64,000 bases of DNA, from the NCBI GenBank assembly GCA_902779575.1, contig CACZBW010000016.1, forward strand, positions 1 through 64,000, in the 5' to 3' direction. Position numbers and translations under genes: made by a program. Positions 19,840 through 27,868 of this stretch are shown in pieces (position 1 is the stretch's first letter; each line of letters opens with the position of its first letter). The notes below the pieces were generated by a model. That model saw nothing but the letters and a program-made list of their open reading frames with translations. It was not told where the DNA came from and searched no databases. This DNA is from an uncultured Lachnospiraceae bacterium. Its GTDB lineage: Bacteria; Bacillota; Clostridia; Lachnospirales; Lachnospiraceae.

Positions 19840-20940
19840 ATGTCTGTATTAAATAAACTTCTTTCCGAATGCATCAGAGACGCGGACAAGCTGGCATTGA
19901 CCATAGGGCTTAATGATTCTGACGCAGGATGGATCAGGACTGTTTCTGAAAAGTATCCGATCTGTATACCGCCTTATTATCTGAACCTGATTGATCTTTC
20001 GGATCCGGATGATCCGATCCGGAAGATCTGTATCCCGGGACTGCAGGAGCTTTCCGAAACGGGGCACGAGGATACCAGCGGGGAGAGCTCAAACACTGTT
20101 GCCCGCGGCATGCAGCACAAATACAGACAGACAGCGCTGATTCTGACGACGAACCAGTGCTCGATGTACTGCCGCTTCTGCTTCCGGAAACGGATGGTAG
20201 GTTCAACGCAGGACGAGATTGCCTCCCATATCCCGGATATGGTACATTATGTAAGAGAGCATCCGGAGATTAATAATGTGCTTCTATCCGGCGGGGATGC
20301 ATTGATTAATATTAACCGCCATTTAGAGGAATATCTGCAGGCTTTTTCAGAGATTCCCGCCCTTGATTTCATCCGGATCGGGACCAGAACGCCTGTCGTG
20401 CTTCCTGCGAGAATCTATGATGATCAGGAGCTGCTTTCGATTCTGGGAAAATACTCTCTGAAAAAACAGATTGTGATTGTTACCCATTTTAATCACCCCA
20501 ATGAGATTACGGAGGAGGCAAAAAGAGCGGTCGCGGCTCTGAAAGACTGCGGCTGCGTAGTCCGGAACCAGACAGTGCTTCTGAAGGGAGTCAATGACAA
20601 TCCGGATACGCTTGCCCGCCTTTTAAATAGTCTTGTTTCTTTCGGCGTGATTCCCTATTATATTTTCCAGTGCAGACCTGCGAGGGGCGCCCTGGACGAG
20701 TTCCAGGTTCCGCTGATGAGAGGATCACGGATCGTGGAAAAGGCTAAGGAAGGGATGAACGGGCAGGCAAAGAGCTTCCATTACTGTATGTCCCATCCGA
20801 CCGGAAAGATTGAAATTCTCGGACAGACGGCAGACGGACGGATGCTTTTCAAGTATCATCAGGCAAAAAGCCAGGCTGATCAGTCCCGCATTTTCCTGAA
20901 GGAACTTAAGGAAGAGCAGTGCTGGCTGGATACGATTTGA
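19840..20940 (+). CDS. KamA-family radical SAM protein (lysine 2,3-aminomutase-like)
   Basis: A 366-residue radical SAM enzyme. The start at 19840 follows AGAAAGGAG; an earlier ATG at 19801 lies before that site. The iron-sulfur cluster motif CxxxCxxC is at C107, C111 and C114 (NQCSMYCRFCFRKR), followed by the VLLSGGDAL motif that binds S-adenosylmethionine. The segments IRIGTRTPVVLP and HFNHPNEIT match the aminomutase family, which also uses pyridoxal phosphate. The C-terminal region is shorter than in classical lysine 2,3-aminomutase (about 415 residues), and no partner genes for lysine fermentation or beta-lysine use are nearby. The substrate could therefore be another amino acid or a protein lysine, as in EpmB, whose partner EpmA is not seen here. 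Confidence 0.85.
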   Translation: MSVLNKLLSECIRDADKLALTIGLNDSDAGWIRTVSEKYPICIPPYYLNLIDLSDPDDPIRKICIPGLQELSETGHEDTSGESSNTVARGMQHKYRQTALILTTNQCSMYCRFCFRKRMVGSTQDEIASHIPDMVHYVREHPEINNVLLSGGDALININRHLEEYLQAFSEIPALDFIRIGTRTPVVLPARIYDDQELLSILGKYSLKKQIVIVTHFNHPNEITEEAKRAVAALKDCGCVVRNQTVLLKGVNDNPDTLARLLNSLVSFGVIPYYIFQCRPARGALDEFQVPLMRGSRIVEKAKEGMNGQAKSFHYCMSHPTGKIEILGQTADGRMLFKYHQAKSQADQSRIFLKELKEEQCWLDTI

Positions 20941-21031
20941 GGAAAAGATTACTGTTCACAGCATGTATGGTCCCGGGGACCGGATACTGTGAATGCTGAC
21001 GGAAACAGATCTGCATGGAAAGGAGAACAGC

Positions 21032-21583
21032 ATGGAATTTGATCTGAATCAGGCAAAAGATATTGTTACCAACGGGATGAATGAGGCGCAGGAACTGCTT
21101 CAGGACAGCTCAAAAGTGGACGCGCTCCTGATCGCGCTCGAAGAGAGATTAAAAGAGATTCCGGTAGCCGGCCCTGTCCTGGCAAACATTCCGCTTACGG
21201 TCTCGCTGGTAAAGAGCTTTATCGGGAAGGAATACACGGAGGTTCCGGTCAGGGTGATCGTGACGCTCGTAAGTTCTTTCATTTATATCGTAAAGAGAAA
21301 GGATCTGGTTCCGGATTATATTCCGGTTGTCGGTTATGTGGATGACGTTTCCGTTCTCGGATTTGCCCTGAAATTCTGCGAGCCGGAGCTTGAGGCGTAC
21401 AGGCAGTGGAGAGATGAGAAGCTTCAGAAGCAGGCGGACGATGAGGCGGAGCAGGAAGACGGAGAGGCTGCTCAGCAGGAAGCAGCAGCGGATGTTGAAG
21501 CGGAAGCAGCAGCGGAGCATGAGCCGGAAGCAGCATCGGAAGCGCCCGCAGACAGTTTCACCGGTCCGGTGGCGGCAGGTTAA
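21032..21583 (+). CDS. DUF1232 (YkvA-like) membrane protein with acidic low-complexity tail
   Basis: A 183-residue protein; the start at 21032 follows AAAGGAG. The middle (PVRVIVTLVSSFIYIVKRKDLVPDYIPVVGYVDDVSVLGFAL) contains the DUF1232 pattern: a hydrophobic helix, then DLVPDxIPVxGYxDD and a second hydrophobic stretch. The C-terminal 50 residues are rich in Glu and Ala with an imperfect EAEAAAE repeat, and look disordered. Members are small membrane-associated proteins of unknown role. It stands between the KamA-like gene and the HAD-VanW fusion on the same strand with gaps of 91 and 65 bases, which may reflect a loose operon. Confidence 0.75.
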   Translation: MEFDLNQAKDIVTNGMNEAQELLQDSSKVDALLIALEERLKEIPVAGPVLANIPLTVSLVKSFIGKEYTEVPVRVIVTLVSSFIYIVKRKDLVPDYIPVVGYVDDVSVLGFALKFCEPELEAYRQWRDEKLQKQADDEAEQEDGEAAQQEAAADVEAEAAAEHEPEAASEAPADSFTGPVAAG

Positions 21584-21648
21584 TATCGGAGAAGTATCTC
21601 TTTCTCTGCAGGATCATGAATGCATGTGACACCCTGAAAGGACAGCCG

Positions 21649-23043
21649 ATGATCAGAGAGTTTTATCCGTCCGCATATGCGGCCAGTGTTTTTCAGATCG
21701 ATTACCCGACGCTTTACCGGCATGGTTACAGGGGAATCCTGTTTGACATCGATAATACGCTGGTACACCACGGCGACGACTCCACGCCTGAGATTGACAG
21801 GCTCTTTCAGTCGATTCATGAGGCCGGCCTGAAAACGATCCTCCTGTCCAACAATGATGAGGAGCGGGTTCGGCGCTTTATCAGGAATATCGATACCCTG
21901 TATATCTGCGACGCGGACAAACCGGATCCGGAGGCATATCTGAGGGCTGTAAGGATGCTGGGAATTAAAAGGGAAGAGGCGCTCTGCATCGGCGACCAGG
22001 TCTTTACCGATATCCGGGGAGCGAACCGGAGCGGGATAGACAGTATCCTGGTACATTTTATCAAAGGAGAAAATGAGAAACGGATCGGCAAAAAACGATA
22101 TCTGGAGATGGCGATTCTGTCAGCCTGGAGGCACAGCAGATTTTATGGAACGCCCGACAGCATCAGGAGCAGGAAGATGAAGGCGGTGAAGGGGAAAGGA
22201 AGCGGAGAAAAGAAGAAAAAGGAAAAGGTTCTGTTCTGTGACAGGAATCCTCTTTTTTATAAAATCTCAACTCAGAAAGAGATCGCCAGGCGGCATATGC
22301 AGGATTTGCTGAACAGGGAGCGCTTTGCCCGGACGATTCAGAAAAAGAAGCTGCCGAACCTGGTTTCTTCGGTCAGCTCCGGCCTGATTAAGACCGGTCC
22401 GGGGATTGATCCTGTCCTGCAGGAGAACAAAGCGATTAATATCGATCTTGCATGCAGGAGGATAAACGGAATTATAATCCGGCCGGGCGAAGTCTTTTCC
22501 TTCTGGCATACCGTCGGAAAGACTACAAGAAGGAAAGGCTACAGGGACGGCCGCGTCATTGTCGGCAATCAGCTTCGACCGGGACTCGGAGGCGGTCTGT
22601 GCAATCTGGGCAATTCTATTCACCTGCTGATTGTCCGCAGCCCCATGATGGTGACAGAGTTTCACAGTCATTCGGACGCACTGGCACCGGATCCGGGCTG
22701 GAAAAGGGTTCCGTTCAGCGCCGGAACAGCTGTCAGCTATAATTACATTGATTACCGTTTCCGCAATGATACGGATCAGAATGTGCAGCTGCTTTTATGG
22801 TGTGAAGACGGGTTGCTCAAAGGAGAGCTGAGAAGCGAGAGAGCATATCCCTGGGAGTACAGACTCGCAGAGGAAGACCATCATTTCCACAGGGAAGGGG
22901 ACAATTTCTACCGCATTTCCAGAATCTACAAAGAGACTCTGGAACGGGAGAGCGGGAAGCTGGAAGAACGCACGCTCCTGCTGAATAATCACTCAAAAGT
23001 GATGTTTGATCCCACCCTGATTCCGGAGGAACTGATCCGTTAA
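21649..23043 (+). CDS. Fusion of a YqeG-like HAD phosphatase with a VanW-family domain
   Basis: A 464-residue protein of two parts. Residues 1-170 match the YqeG-type HAD subfamily IIIA phosphatases: motif I is FDIDNTLV (D33, D35), motif II LLSNND, motif III around the lysine of DADKPDPEAY, and motif IV IGDQVFTDIRGANRSG. A basic linker follows at 175-195 (KGKGSGEKKKKEK). Residues 195-455 are a complete VanW-family domain with FCDRNPLFYKISTQKE, PGEVFSFWHTVGKTT and the LGGGLCNLGN motif. VanW is a vancomycin-cluster accessory protein of unknown function; YqeG-like HADs act on small phosphates. The two are usually separate genes. The start at 21649 follows AAAGGAC; the longer reading from 21616 is less likely. 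No stop or frameshift lies in the linker. Confidence 0.85.
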   Translation: MIREFYPSAYAASVFQIDYPTLYRHGYRGILFDIDNTLVHHGDDSTPEIDRLFQSIHEAGLKTILLSNNDEERVRRFIRNIDTLYICDADKPDPEAYLRAVRMLGIKREEALCIGDQVFTDIRGANRSGIDSILVHFIKGENEKRIGKKRYLEMAILSAWRHSRFYGTPDSIRSRKMKAVKGKGSGEKKKKEKVLFCDRNPLFYKISTQKEIARRHMQDLLNRERFARTIQKKKLPNLVSSVSSGLIKTGPGIDPVLQENKAINIDLACRRINGIIIRPGEVFSFWHTVGKTTRRKGYRDGRVIVGNQLRPGLGGGLCNLGNSIHLLIVRSPMMVTEFHSHSDALAPDPGWKRVPFSAGTAVSYNYIDYRFRNDTDQNVQLLLWCEDGLLKGELRSERAYPWEYRLAEEDHHFHREGDNFYRISRIYKETLERESGKLEERTLLLNNHSKVMFDPTLIPEELIR

Positions 23044-23064
23044 GCACTGGCGGAATGCTGCGCA

Positions 23065-23079
23065 GTCCCGTGACGGGAC
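23065..23079. other. Short perfect hairpin between convergent genes
   Basis: GTCCCG (23065-23070) and CGGGAC (23074-23079) pair across a 3-base loop. No T run follows, so it is a weak terminator at best for the genes ending at 23043 and 23116. Confidence 0.5.
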
Positions 23080-23115
23080 CGATGAACACCGCCGGTACTG
23101 TTTTCGGAGCTAATA

Positions 23116-23811
23116 TTATTTCTCAGCTTTCTGCCCGGACAGGGGCTGAAGCATATAATCGCATACTTTATCGATCTGGTCGGCGAAACTGCCGCCAAAA
23201 CGATTGTCAAAGAAGGCGCTTCCGATGGTGAAAGACCAGGGAGCGGCTTCTTTTACTTCATCGAGCCTCCTGTAGCTGTTTATGCTGCCTGCAAGGCAGA
23301 CAGGTGCATTGACGGAGGAGACAAAGGTCCGGTTCAGGGCTGCGGGATCCTCTGCGTGACGGTAACCAAGCAGGTCAATTCCATAAGCTCCCTTTTCCAG
23401 ATAAGCGCCGGCCTGCCCGATCATATCTTCGACCGTACCCTCCAGGACAGACGGCCTTCCGGAGACGCGGCCGACAAATGGGAGATATTTGATCCCTTCT
23501 TCCCGGCACAGCCGGCTGACGGAATCAAAGAAAGCCGTGCCCATCAGGAATTCGCATCCGCAGGCAGCTGCCATGCGGGCGCCGGCAAGGCATTTTTCTT
23601 CCGTATATTCCACTACTTCGAGACCGGTAAGCTTGCCGCATTGTCTCATATAGGAAAAGAGTTCCTTCATCTCATCGAGAGGAAGCGGGATCTCTTTGAA
23701 TCCCCAGTACTTTGCCTTTGTATTTTTGCACTGCTCAAAGATCTCAGCGGCGTTCTTTACAGTAAGATCCGCGTAAGTCAGCATGACAATCAGTTCAGGA
23801 ATGTTTCTCAT
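23116..23811 (-). CDS. TIM-barrel-like protein of unknown substrate
   Basis: A 231-residue soluble protein; the start at 23811 follows AAAGGAG. The alternation of short strands and helices (LIVMLTYAD, YWGFKEIPLP, GLEVVEY, CEFLMGTAFFD, IKYLPFVG, GIDLLGYRH, PVCLAGSI, SFTIGSAFFD) is that of a TIM barrel. The C-terminal AGSINSYRRLDE and FTIGSAFFD segments resemble the phosphate-binding part of HisA/NanE-type sugar-phosphate enzymes. I cannot assign a reaction. An isomerase or epimerase acting on a phosphosugar is the most natural guess from the fold. It is divided from the upstream DUF554 gene by a terminator and has its own promoter. Confidence 0.65.
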   Translation of the reverse strand: MRNIPELIVMLTYADLTVKNAAEIFEQCKNTKAKYWGFKEIPLPLDEMKELFSYMRQCGKLTGLEVVEYTEEKCLAGARMAAACGCEFLMGTAFFDSVSRLCREEGIKYLPFVGRVSGRPSVLEGTVEDMIGQAGAYLEKGAYGIDLLGYRHAEDPAALNRTFVSSVNAPVCLAGSINSYRRLDEVKEAAPWSFTIGSAFFDNRFGGSFADQIDKVCDYMLQPLSGQKAEK

Positions 23812-23867
23812 CCCGCGGACTCCTTTCACATCGACAATTATCAGTCAATAACGCATTTTCATGCTTT

Positions 23868-23897
23868 ATTATATCATTAAAAAGAAAAGCCTTTCAA
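23868..23897 (-). promoter_or_regulatory. Promoter of the TIM-barrel gene
   Basis: On the minus strand TTGAAA (23897 to 23892) and TATAAT (23873 to 23868) are 18 bases apart, with TGA before the -10. The -35 box lies inside the terminator stem of the preceding gene. Confidence 0.6.
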
Positions 23898-23933
23898 CTG
23901 CCGGAATCAGATTGCGGACAGGGAAAGGCTTTT
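23881..23933 (-). terminator. Rho-independent terminator after the DUF554 gene
   Basis: AAAAGCCTTTC (23885-23895) pairs with GAAAGGCTTTT (23923-23933). On the minus strand the stem is followed by TTTTCTTTTT. Confidence 0.8.
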
Positions 23934-23953
23934 AGTCATTCATTGAACCGTCT

Positions 23954-24685
23954 TCAGACAGGAACAGGCAGGAAGGCAAAAAGAACAGCAAAGATCAGGG
24001 CAGGCAGCAGATTGGCCACTTTTACAGTGCCCTTCCAGACCAGATTAACACCGACGCAGAAGATCAGGATGTTCCCGGTCAGGGAGATGTTATCCAGAGC
24101 CGCCCGGGTCATCAGCGGCTGGATGAGCCGGGCCAGAAGAGTGACGCTTCCCTGCAGAACACCTACCGGTATTGCGGAGAAGATACAGCCCTTTCCAAGG
24201 GATGAGGCCATGATCAGGATGATGATAAAATCGAGGACTGATTTCGCCGCAAGGGTGGAGTAGTCCCCGGATATTCCGTCCTGAATCGAGCCGATAATTG
24301 CCATGGCACCGATACAGACGGTCAGGGAAGAAGTCACAAATGCATTTACGAACTGACTGTCTCCGCTGTTTCCGCTCCGGATCTTCAGCCATTCTCCAAA
24401 CTGTTCGATCTTCCGGTCAATATCTATGATTTCCCCAAGGACTGCCCCGAGGGCAAGGGAGAGAATCATCATCATCAGCTTCTGTGTCCCGACCGTACCG
24501 GTCCGCGGATCGACATACAGAATTTTTGAAAGAGCGCCGGCTGTGCCCAGAAAGATGACGCTGACGCCTGTGGCTTTTGTTATGGTTTCCTGATAATGCT
24601 CTTTCAGGAAATTCCTGAATATGATTCCGGCGAAGCCACCGGCGACAATGGCTCCGATATTCAGTATTGTTCCTAAACCAGTCAT
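23954..24685 (-). CDS. DUF554 integral membrane protein (YdfK-like)
   Basis: A 243-residue membrane protein with about seven hydrophobic segments. The N-terminus (GTILNIGAIVAGGFAGIIF) and the middle FVTSSLTVCIGAMAIIGSIQDGISGD are characteristic of DUF554 proteins, along with the final NLLPALIFAVLFAFLPV. The family is widespread in Firmicutes and other bacteria; transport has been suggested, but no substrate is established. The start at 24685 follows GGGAGATAAC. It is monocistronic, with a terminator after the stop. Confidence 0.85.
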   Translation of the reverse strand: MTGLGTILNIGAIVAGGFAGIIFRNFLKEHYQETITKATGVSVIFLGTAGALSKILYVDPRTGTVGTQKLMMMILSLALGAVLGEIIDIDRKIEQFGEWLKIRSGNSGDSQFVNAFVTSSLTVCIGAMAIIGSIQDGISGDYSTLAAKSVLDFIIILIMASSLGKGCIFSAIPVGVLQGSVTLLARLIQPLMTRAALDNISLTGNILIFCVGVNLVWKGTVKVANLLPALIFAVLFAFLPVPV

Positions 24686-24989
24686 GTTATCTCCCACAGA
24701 AGTGCCCGGCAGTACCGGAGCCTGTACAGAGCACTTTCAGAGTACGGCGGTCCGGCAGAGAAAGCTGTCGTGCGTACGGGCGCAATCCAACCGGACGAAA
24801 TGATATTTACGGGTCCGGTCAATATCGTAAAAGCAAAGAAGCATCAGTGTCAAGCTGAAATCCGCTGACTGACATGCAAAAAACAGGAAGCAGAGAAAAA
24901 CGCGGAAGATTTCTGCCAGGAGTTTGAACTGTCAGACAGCGATTGTGATTGGACAGGAGGCAATCGCATTACACGTACAATACATATGA

Positions 24990-25132
24990 TGCGCAAAATG
25001 CGTATATTTTGGGCTGCCGAATGTGTGGATTGCGTACAAAAACAGGGGGAGAGGCGGATATTCTGTACGTGTATTGCGTACTGTTATATGCGCATGATGC
25101 GCAATTTCTGGAAATAACATGTGCCGTGCGTA
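24990..25132. repeat. Cluster of seven TGCGYA hexamers
   Basis: In 143 bases the plus strand has TGCGTA at 24999, 25031, 25075 and 25127, and TGCGCA at 24990, 25089 and 25098. The octamers ACACGTAC (24971) and GTACGTGT (25065) are reverse complements. By chance fewer than one such hexamer is expected. A perfect TATAAT follows at 25131-25136 on the plus strand. No convincing gene occupies the 625-base gap between 24686 and 25310; the ORFs here are unlike coding sequence. Confidence 0.55.
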
Positions 25133-25178
25133 TAATTCATCTCCGGACCTTGTGGAAAACCCCGGATTGCTGTAAGAT

Positions 25179-25220
25179 CAAAAAAGAAGCGGCGTCCGCT
25201 TTTCAGGGACTGCCGCTTCT
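25179..25220 (-). terminator. Rho-independent terminator of the 48-residue ORF
   Basis: AGAAGCGGC (25185-25193) pairs with GCCGCTTCT (25212-25220). On the minus strand the stem ends in six T. It lies 91 bases after the small ORF and supports transcription of that strand. Confidence 0.75.
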
Positions 25221-25310
25221 CTATATATACAGCTTCCAGGCTGTGCCTTTTATGAAATCAAATGTTTTTGAACGATACTCTTCAGGATGCGGGCGTTCAT
25301 GCCCTTTATG

Positions 25311-25457
25311 TCAGTTTTTTCTGCCAAACAGATTTCTGAACCAGCCAGTAATGGAAAATGCCGTATCGCCATACGGACTTCTGAGCTCCGGTGCGAGAAC
25401 ATCCTCCGCCATATAGGTACTCAGATCCATATATCTTGTATCATGCCAATCCATCAT
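25311..25457 (-). CDS. Small 48-residue protein, unknown
   Basis: A short ORF encoding MMDWHDTRYM...NLFGRKN. It has one of the best ribosome-binding sites in the window (AAGGAGGT eight bases before the ATG) and a good terminator behind it. The product is mixed in charge, rich in aromatic residues (two Trp, three Tyr, three Phe), has no signal peptide or membrane helix, and ends with an amphipathic GWFRNLFGRKN. It is divergent from the AraC-type regulator gene, with about 200 bases between their starts. I recognise no family. It could be a regulatory peptide, a small enzyme subunit or a precursor peptide; the context does not say which. Confidence 0.6.
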   Translation of the reverse strand: MMDWHDTRYMDLSTYMAEDVLAPELRSPYGDTAFSITGWFRNLFGRKN

Positions 25458-25655
25458 AATTAATACCTCCTTACCTGCTGCAATTGTAACTCTACATCTT
25501 TTCCGGCTGGGGGGCTGGTTGCGATGTATTCCTTACAAGGTCAGGAATATATCAGAAGATATTATAAAATAATTGCAATCAGGTCGGCTTTATAATAAAA
25601 TTGTTGCATAATCATTGTGAAAAATGCTTATTAGAAGGAAATATCAGGAGGAAAT

Positions 25656-26471
25656 ATGAGAGAGAATCCGGATGCTGACAGCCGGCGCAGGGAAGCCCGG
25701 GCGGAATATCTGAAAGCGCACGGAGGAAGCATTGCGGCACAGGTTTCATGGGAGATCTATGAGAATCGGGAGAATGGAACAAGGCATCATTCCTATGAAG
25801 AGGAAATGAAGCCCTACCGGATGATGCAGAAAGGAGACGCCGGTGCGCTGGAGGCGAGCCAGAAGCTGCTGCTGAGTCCGCTGATGGGAAAACTTTCCGC
25901 AGATCCTGTCCGCGACGCGAAATATACTTTTCTGGCAGGTATTACGCTTACCACCCGTTTTGCCATTGAGGGCGGGATGGATTCCGAGCAGGCTTACATA
26001 CTGAGCGATCTTTACATACGGAGAATGGATCAGTGCCTGGACAGGAATTCTGTATTTTCTCTTTTCTGGGAAATGTTTTCCTACTTTACGAATCAGATGA
26101 GGCATCTGCAGACGAGTCCGCAGTATTCCCTGCATGTGCACAACTGCATTGCCTATATCGACCGGAACCTTCATCAGGAACTGCGTCTGACGGATGCGGC
26201 GCAGGAGCTTAAGCTGAACCGGAGTTACCTATCTGAGCTTTTTAAGAAGGAAACGGGACTGCCGTTTTCGGAATTCGTCCGGAAAAGGAGAATAGAGAGC
26301 GCGAAAAGTCTTCTGAGAGATACGGATCTGTCAGCTTCCGAGATTGCGGAAACGCTGGCGTTCAGTTCCCAGAGTTATTTTATCCGTATCTTTAAAGCGG
26401 AAACCGGCATGACTCCCGGTGCTTACAGAAATTATCATTATTCGGAATCACTGAAAGCCGCGGAGCGGTAA
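25656..26471 (+). CDS. AraC-family transcriptional regulator
   Basis: A 271-residue regulator. The last 100 residues are the AraC/XylS DNA-binding domain with two helix-turn-helix units (LTDAAQELKLNRSYLSELFKK and ASEIAETLAFSSQSYFIRIFK), followed by the usual TGMTPGAYRNYH ending. The N-terminal 165 residues are helical and lack an obvious cupin sensor, so the ligand is unclear. AGGAGG lies 6 bases before the start. An alpha/beta hydrolase gene follows on the same strand after 104 bases and is the likeliest target. The 48-residue ORF on the opposite strand shares the upstream region and may also be controlled. Confidence 0.9.
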   Translation: MRENPDADSRRREARAEYLKAHGGSIAAQVSWEIYENRENGTRHHSYEEEMKPYRMMQKGDAGALEASQKLLLSPLMGKLSADPVRDAKYTFLAGITLTTRFAIEGGMDSEQAYILSDLYIRRMDQCLDRNSVFSLFWEMFSYFTNQMRHLQTSPQYSLHVHNCIAYIDRNLHQELRLTDAAQELKLNRSYLSELFKKETGLPFSEFVRKRRIESAKSLLRDTDLSASEIAETLAFSSQSYFIRIFKAETGMTPGAYRNYHYSESLKAAER

Positions 26472-26575
26472 AATATACGAAACGGAGCGCTGACCAGCCC
26501 CGGTTTTTAACGGAGATTCTGTTGGATCAGTCTTTTTGCGGGTGAATCGAAATATTGTGAAAGGCGAGGGGATTT

Positions 26576-27442
26576 ATGAAGATTTCAGGTATCTTTGATG
26601 CAGTGCTGTCTTTGCCGGACTTTGAACCGGAGGGAGTGCGAAAGAAGGGTACGGTGCTGATTTTTCCGGGCGGCGGCTACAGCTGGCTTTCGGGAAGGGA
26701 AGACCTGCCGGTCGCAAGGGAATTTGCCCGGCTGGGGTATCGGACGGCAGTGCTTTACTATGACGTGGATACAGATCCGCTTCTGCTCAGACCGGTTCAG
26801 CAGGCGGCCTGGGCTGTGGCGGAACTGAGGAAGCTTTTTCCAAAGGAGCCGGTTTTTCCTGCCGGTTTTTCCGCGGGAGCCCACTGTGCATGCAGTCTGG
26901 CTGTGCACTGGAATGACCCGGATTGGAACGGAAGAGACTGGCTGGAGGAACTGGTCCGGTATCAGCGGGAGCAGGAGGGATCCGCGGAACTGCCGGAAGG
27001 GACAGTCCGCAGCCGTGAAAGGTTTCGGCCTGACCGCATGATTCTTGCCTACCCGGTTATTACCAGTGGAAAGTTTGCGCATAACAGAAGCCTGGACCGG
27101 CTGACAGGGCCGCGTGGGGAAACAGCAGGGGACAGAGAAGAGTGGGAAAGAGCCCGCGCCTGGTTTTCACTTGAGAATTATGTGGATCCGCAGACTTGTC
27201 CGGCTTTTCTCTGGCATACAGAGACGGACGGGACTGTTCCGGTTGAAAATTCCGTCCTTTTCTTCCAGGCGCTCAGGAATGCCGGCGTAAGCGCAGAACT
27301 TCATATATATCCCAAAGGAGCCCATGGACTTTCGCTTGCGACCTCAGAAGTGGAAAATCCAGCGGAAAAACAGTTTGAGGACGCGCATGTGGCGGGCTGG
27401 ACAAGGCTTGCGGCAGAATGGCTGACGCTTGAAGGCCTGTAA
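26576..27442 (+). CDS. Alpha/beta-hydrolase esterase (acetyl-xylan or feruloyl esterase-like)
   Basis: A 288-residue cytoplasmic alpha/beta hydrolase. The oxyanion-hole segment is LIFPGGGYSWL. The nucleophile elbow is GFSAGAH, the acid is probably the Asp of TETDGTVP and the histidine is in PKGAHGL, giving a complete Ser-Asp-His triad in the right order. The FPGGGY start and the WHTETDGTVP motif are typical of the BD-FAE-like esterases that remove acyl groups from xylan-derived oligosaccharides. No signal peptide is present, so it acts after uptake. Its partner regulator (AraC type) lies upstream, and the arabinoxylan-type locus elsewhere in the window makes hemicellulose de-esterification plausible. 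Other acyl esters are possible. GGCGAGGGG precedes the start. Confidence 0.78.
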   Translation: MKISGIFDAVLSLPDFEPEGVRKKGTVLIFPGGGYSWLSGREDLPVAREFARLGYRTAVLYYDVDTDPLLLRPVQQAAWAVAELRKLFPKEPVFPAGFSAGAHCACSLAVHWNDPDWNGRDWLEELVRYQREQEGSAELPEGTVRSRERFRPDRMILAYPVITSGKFAHNRSLDRLTGPRGETAGDREEWERARAWFSLENYVDPQTCPAFLWHTETDGTVPVENSVLFFQALRNAGVSAELHIYPKGAHGLSLATSEVENPAEKQFEDAHVAGWTRLAAEWLTLEGL

Positions 27443-27468
27443 AAATTTGATCCGGTGCAAATCTGTTG

Positions 27469-27496
27469 TTGAAATCCTGAAAAAGTGTGTTATAAT
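27469..27496 (+). promoter_or_regulatory. tRNA-Pro promoter
   Basis: TTGAAA (27469-27474) and a perfect TATAAT (27491-27496) are 16 bases apart, placing the transcription start about 6 bases before the tRNA. Confidence 0.8.
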
Positions 27497-27508
27497 AGCA
27501 AAGTGTTT

Positions 27509-27582
27509 CGGGGTATGGCGTAGCTTGGTAGCGCGCTCGGCTGGGGGCCGAGAGGTCGCGAGTTCAAATCTCGCTGCCCCGA
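27509..27582 (+). tRNA. tRNA-Pro (anticodon GGG)
   Basis: A 74-base cloverleaf. The acceptor arms CGGGGTA and TGCCCCG pair with one G-T wobble, the anticodon stem CTCGG/CCGAG holds the loop CT-GGG-GG, and the T arm contains GTTCAAATC. The discriminator is A, and CCA is not encoded. The promoter lies immediately upstream and a terminator downstream. Confidence 0.95.
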
Positions 27583-27608
27583 TTCGCTTTTATATATGAA
27601 ATGACGGT

Positions 27609-27643
27609 ACAGGCTTCCCGGTTCCGGGGCAGCCTGTTTTTTT
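27609..27643 (+). terminator. tRNA-Pro terminator
   Basis: ACAGGCT (27609-27615) pairs with AGCCTGT (27631-27637) around an inner GC-rich stem. Seven T follow. Confidence 0.85.
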
Positions 27644-27741
27644 GCGGCATACATCGGCTCCGCTCCGGCTGAATTGCGCCCGGACGGCAGCAGCTTCGGC
27701 TGCCGGATTTCATCTGGCGCCCGCGGAGCCTGGCGGCGGAT

Positions 27742-27803
27742 AAAAAAGACTCTCAGGTCTGCCTGGGAGCCATTTAAAAGGGCAGACTGGGTTACAGTCT
27801 GCC
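27742..27803 (-). terminator. Two tandem terminators for a minus-strand transcript
   Basis: The first stem, GGCAGACTG with CAGTCTGCC (27781-27803), is followed on the minus strand by CTTTTAAA. The second, CTCCCAGG with CCTGAGAG (27750-27769), is followed by six T. Both point to a minus-strand RNA arriving from above 27.8 kb, although no good gene is seen there. Confidence 0.65.
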
Positions 27804-27868
27804 TGTACTGCTGTTTATCAGTATAGATTTTCCGAATCGTGTTCTGGAGGGAACATGTCTGCGGAAAG

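Noticed and set aside
25250-25300. A second, 16-residue ORF between the 48-residue ORF and its terminator
   Set aside because: It has only a weak ribosome-binding site inside a small hairpin and is too short to support.
24932-25416. ORFs on both strands in the gap around the TGCGYA cluster
   Set aside because: They lack ribosome-binding sites, have unusual composition and run through a terminator and across the strongly supported 48-residue ORF on the opposite strand.
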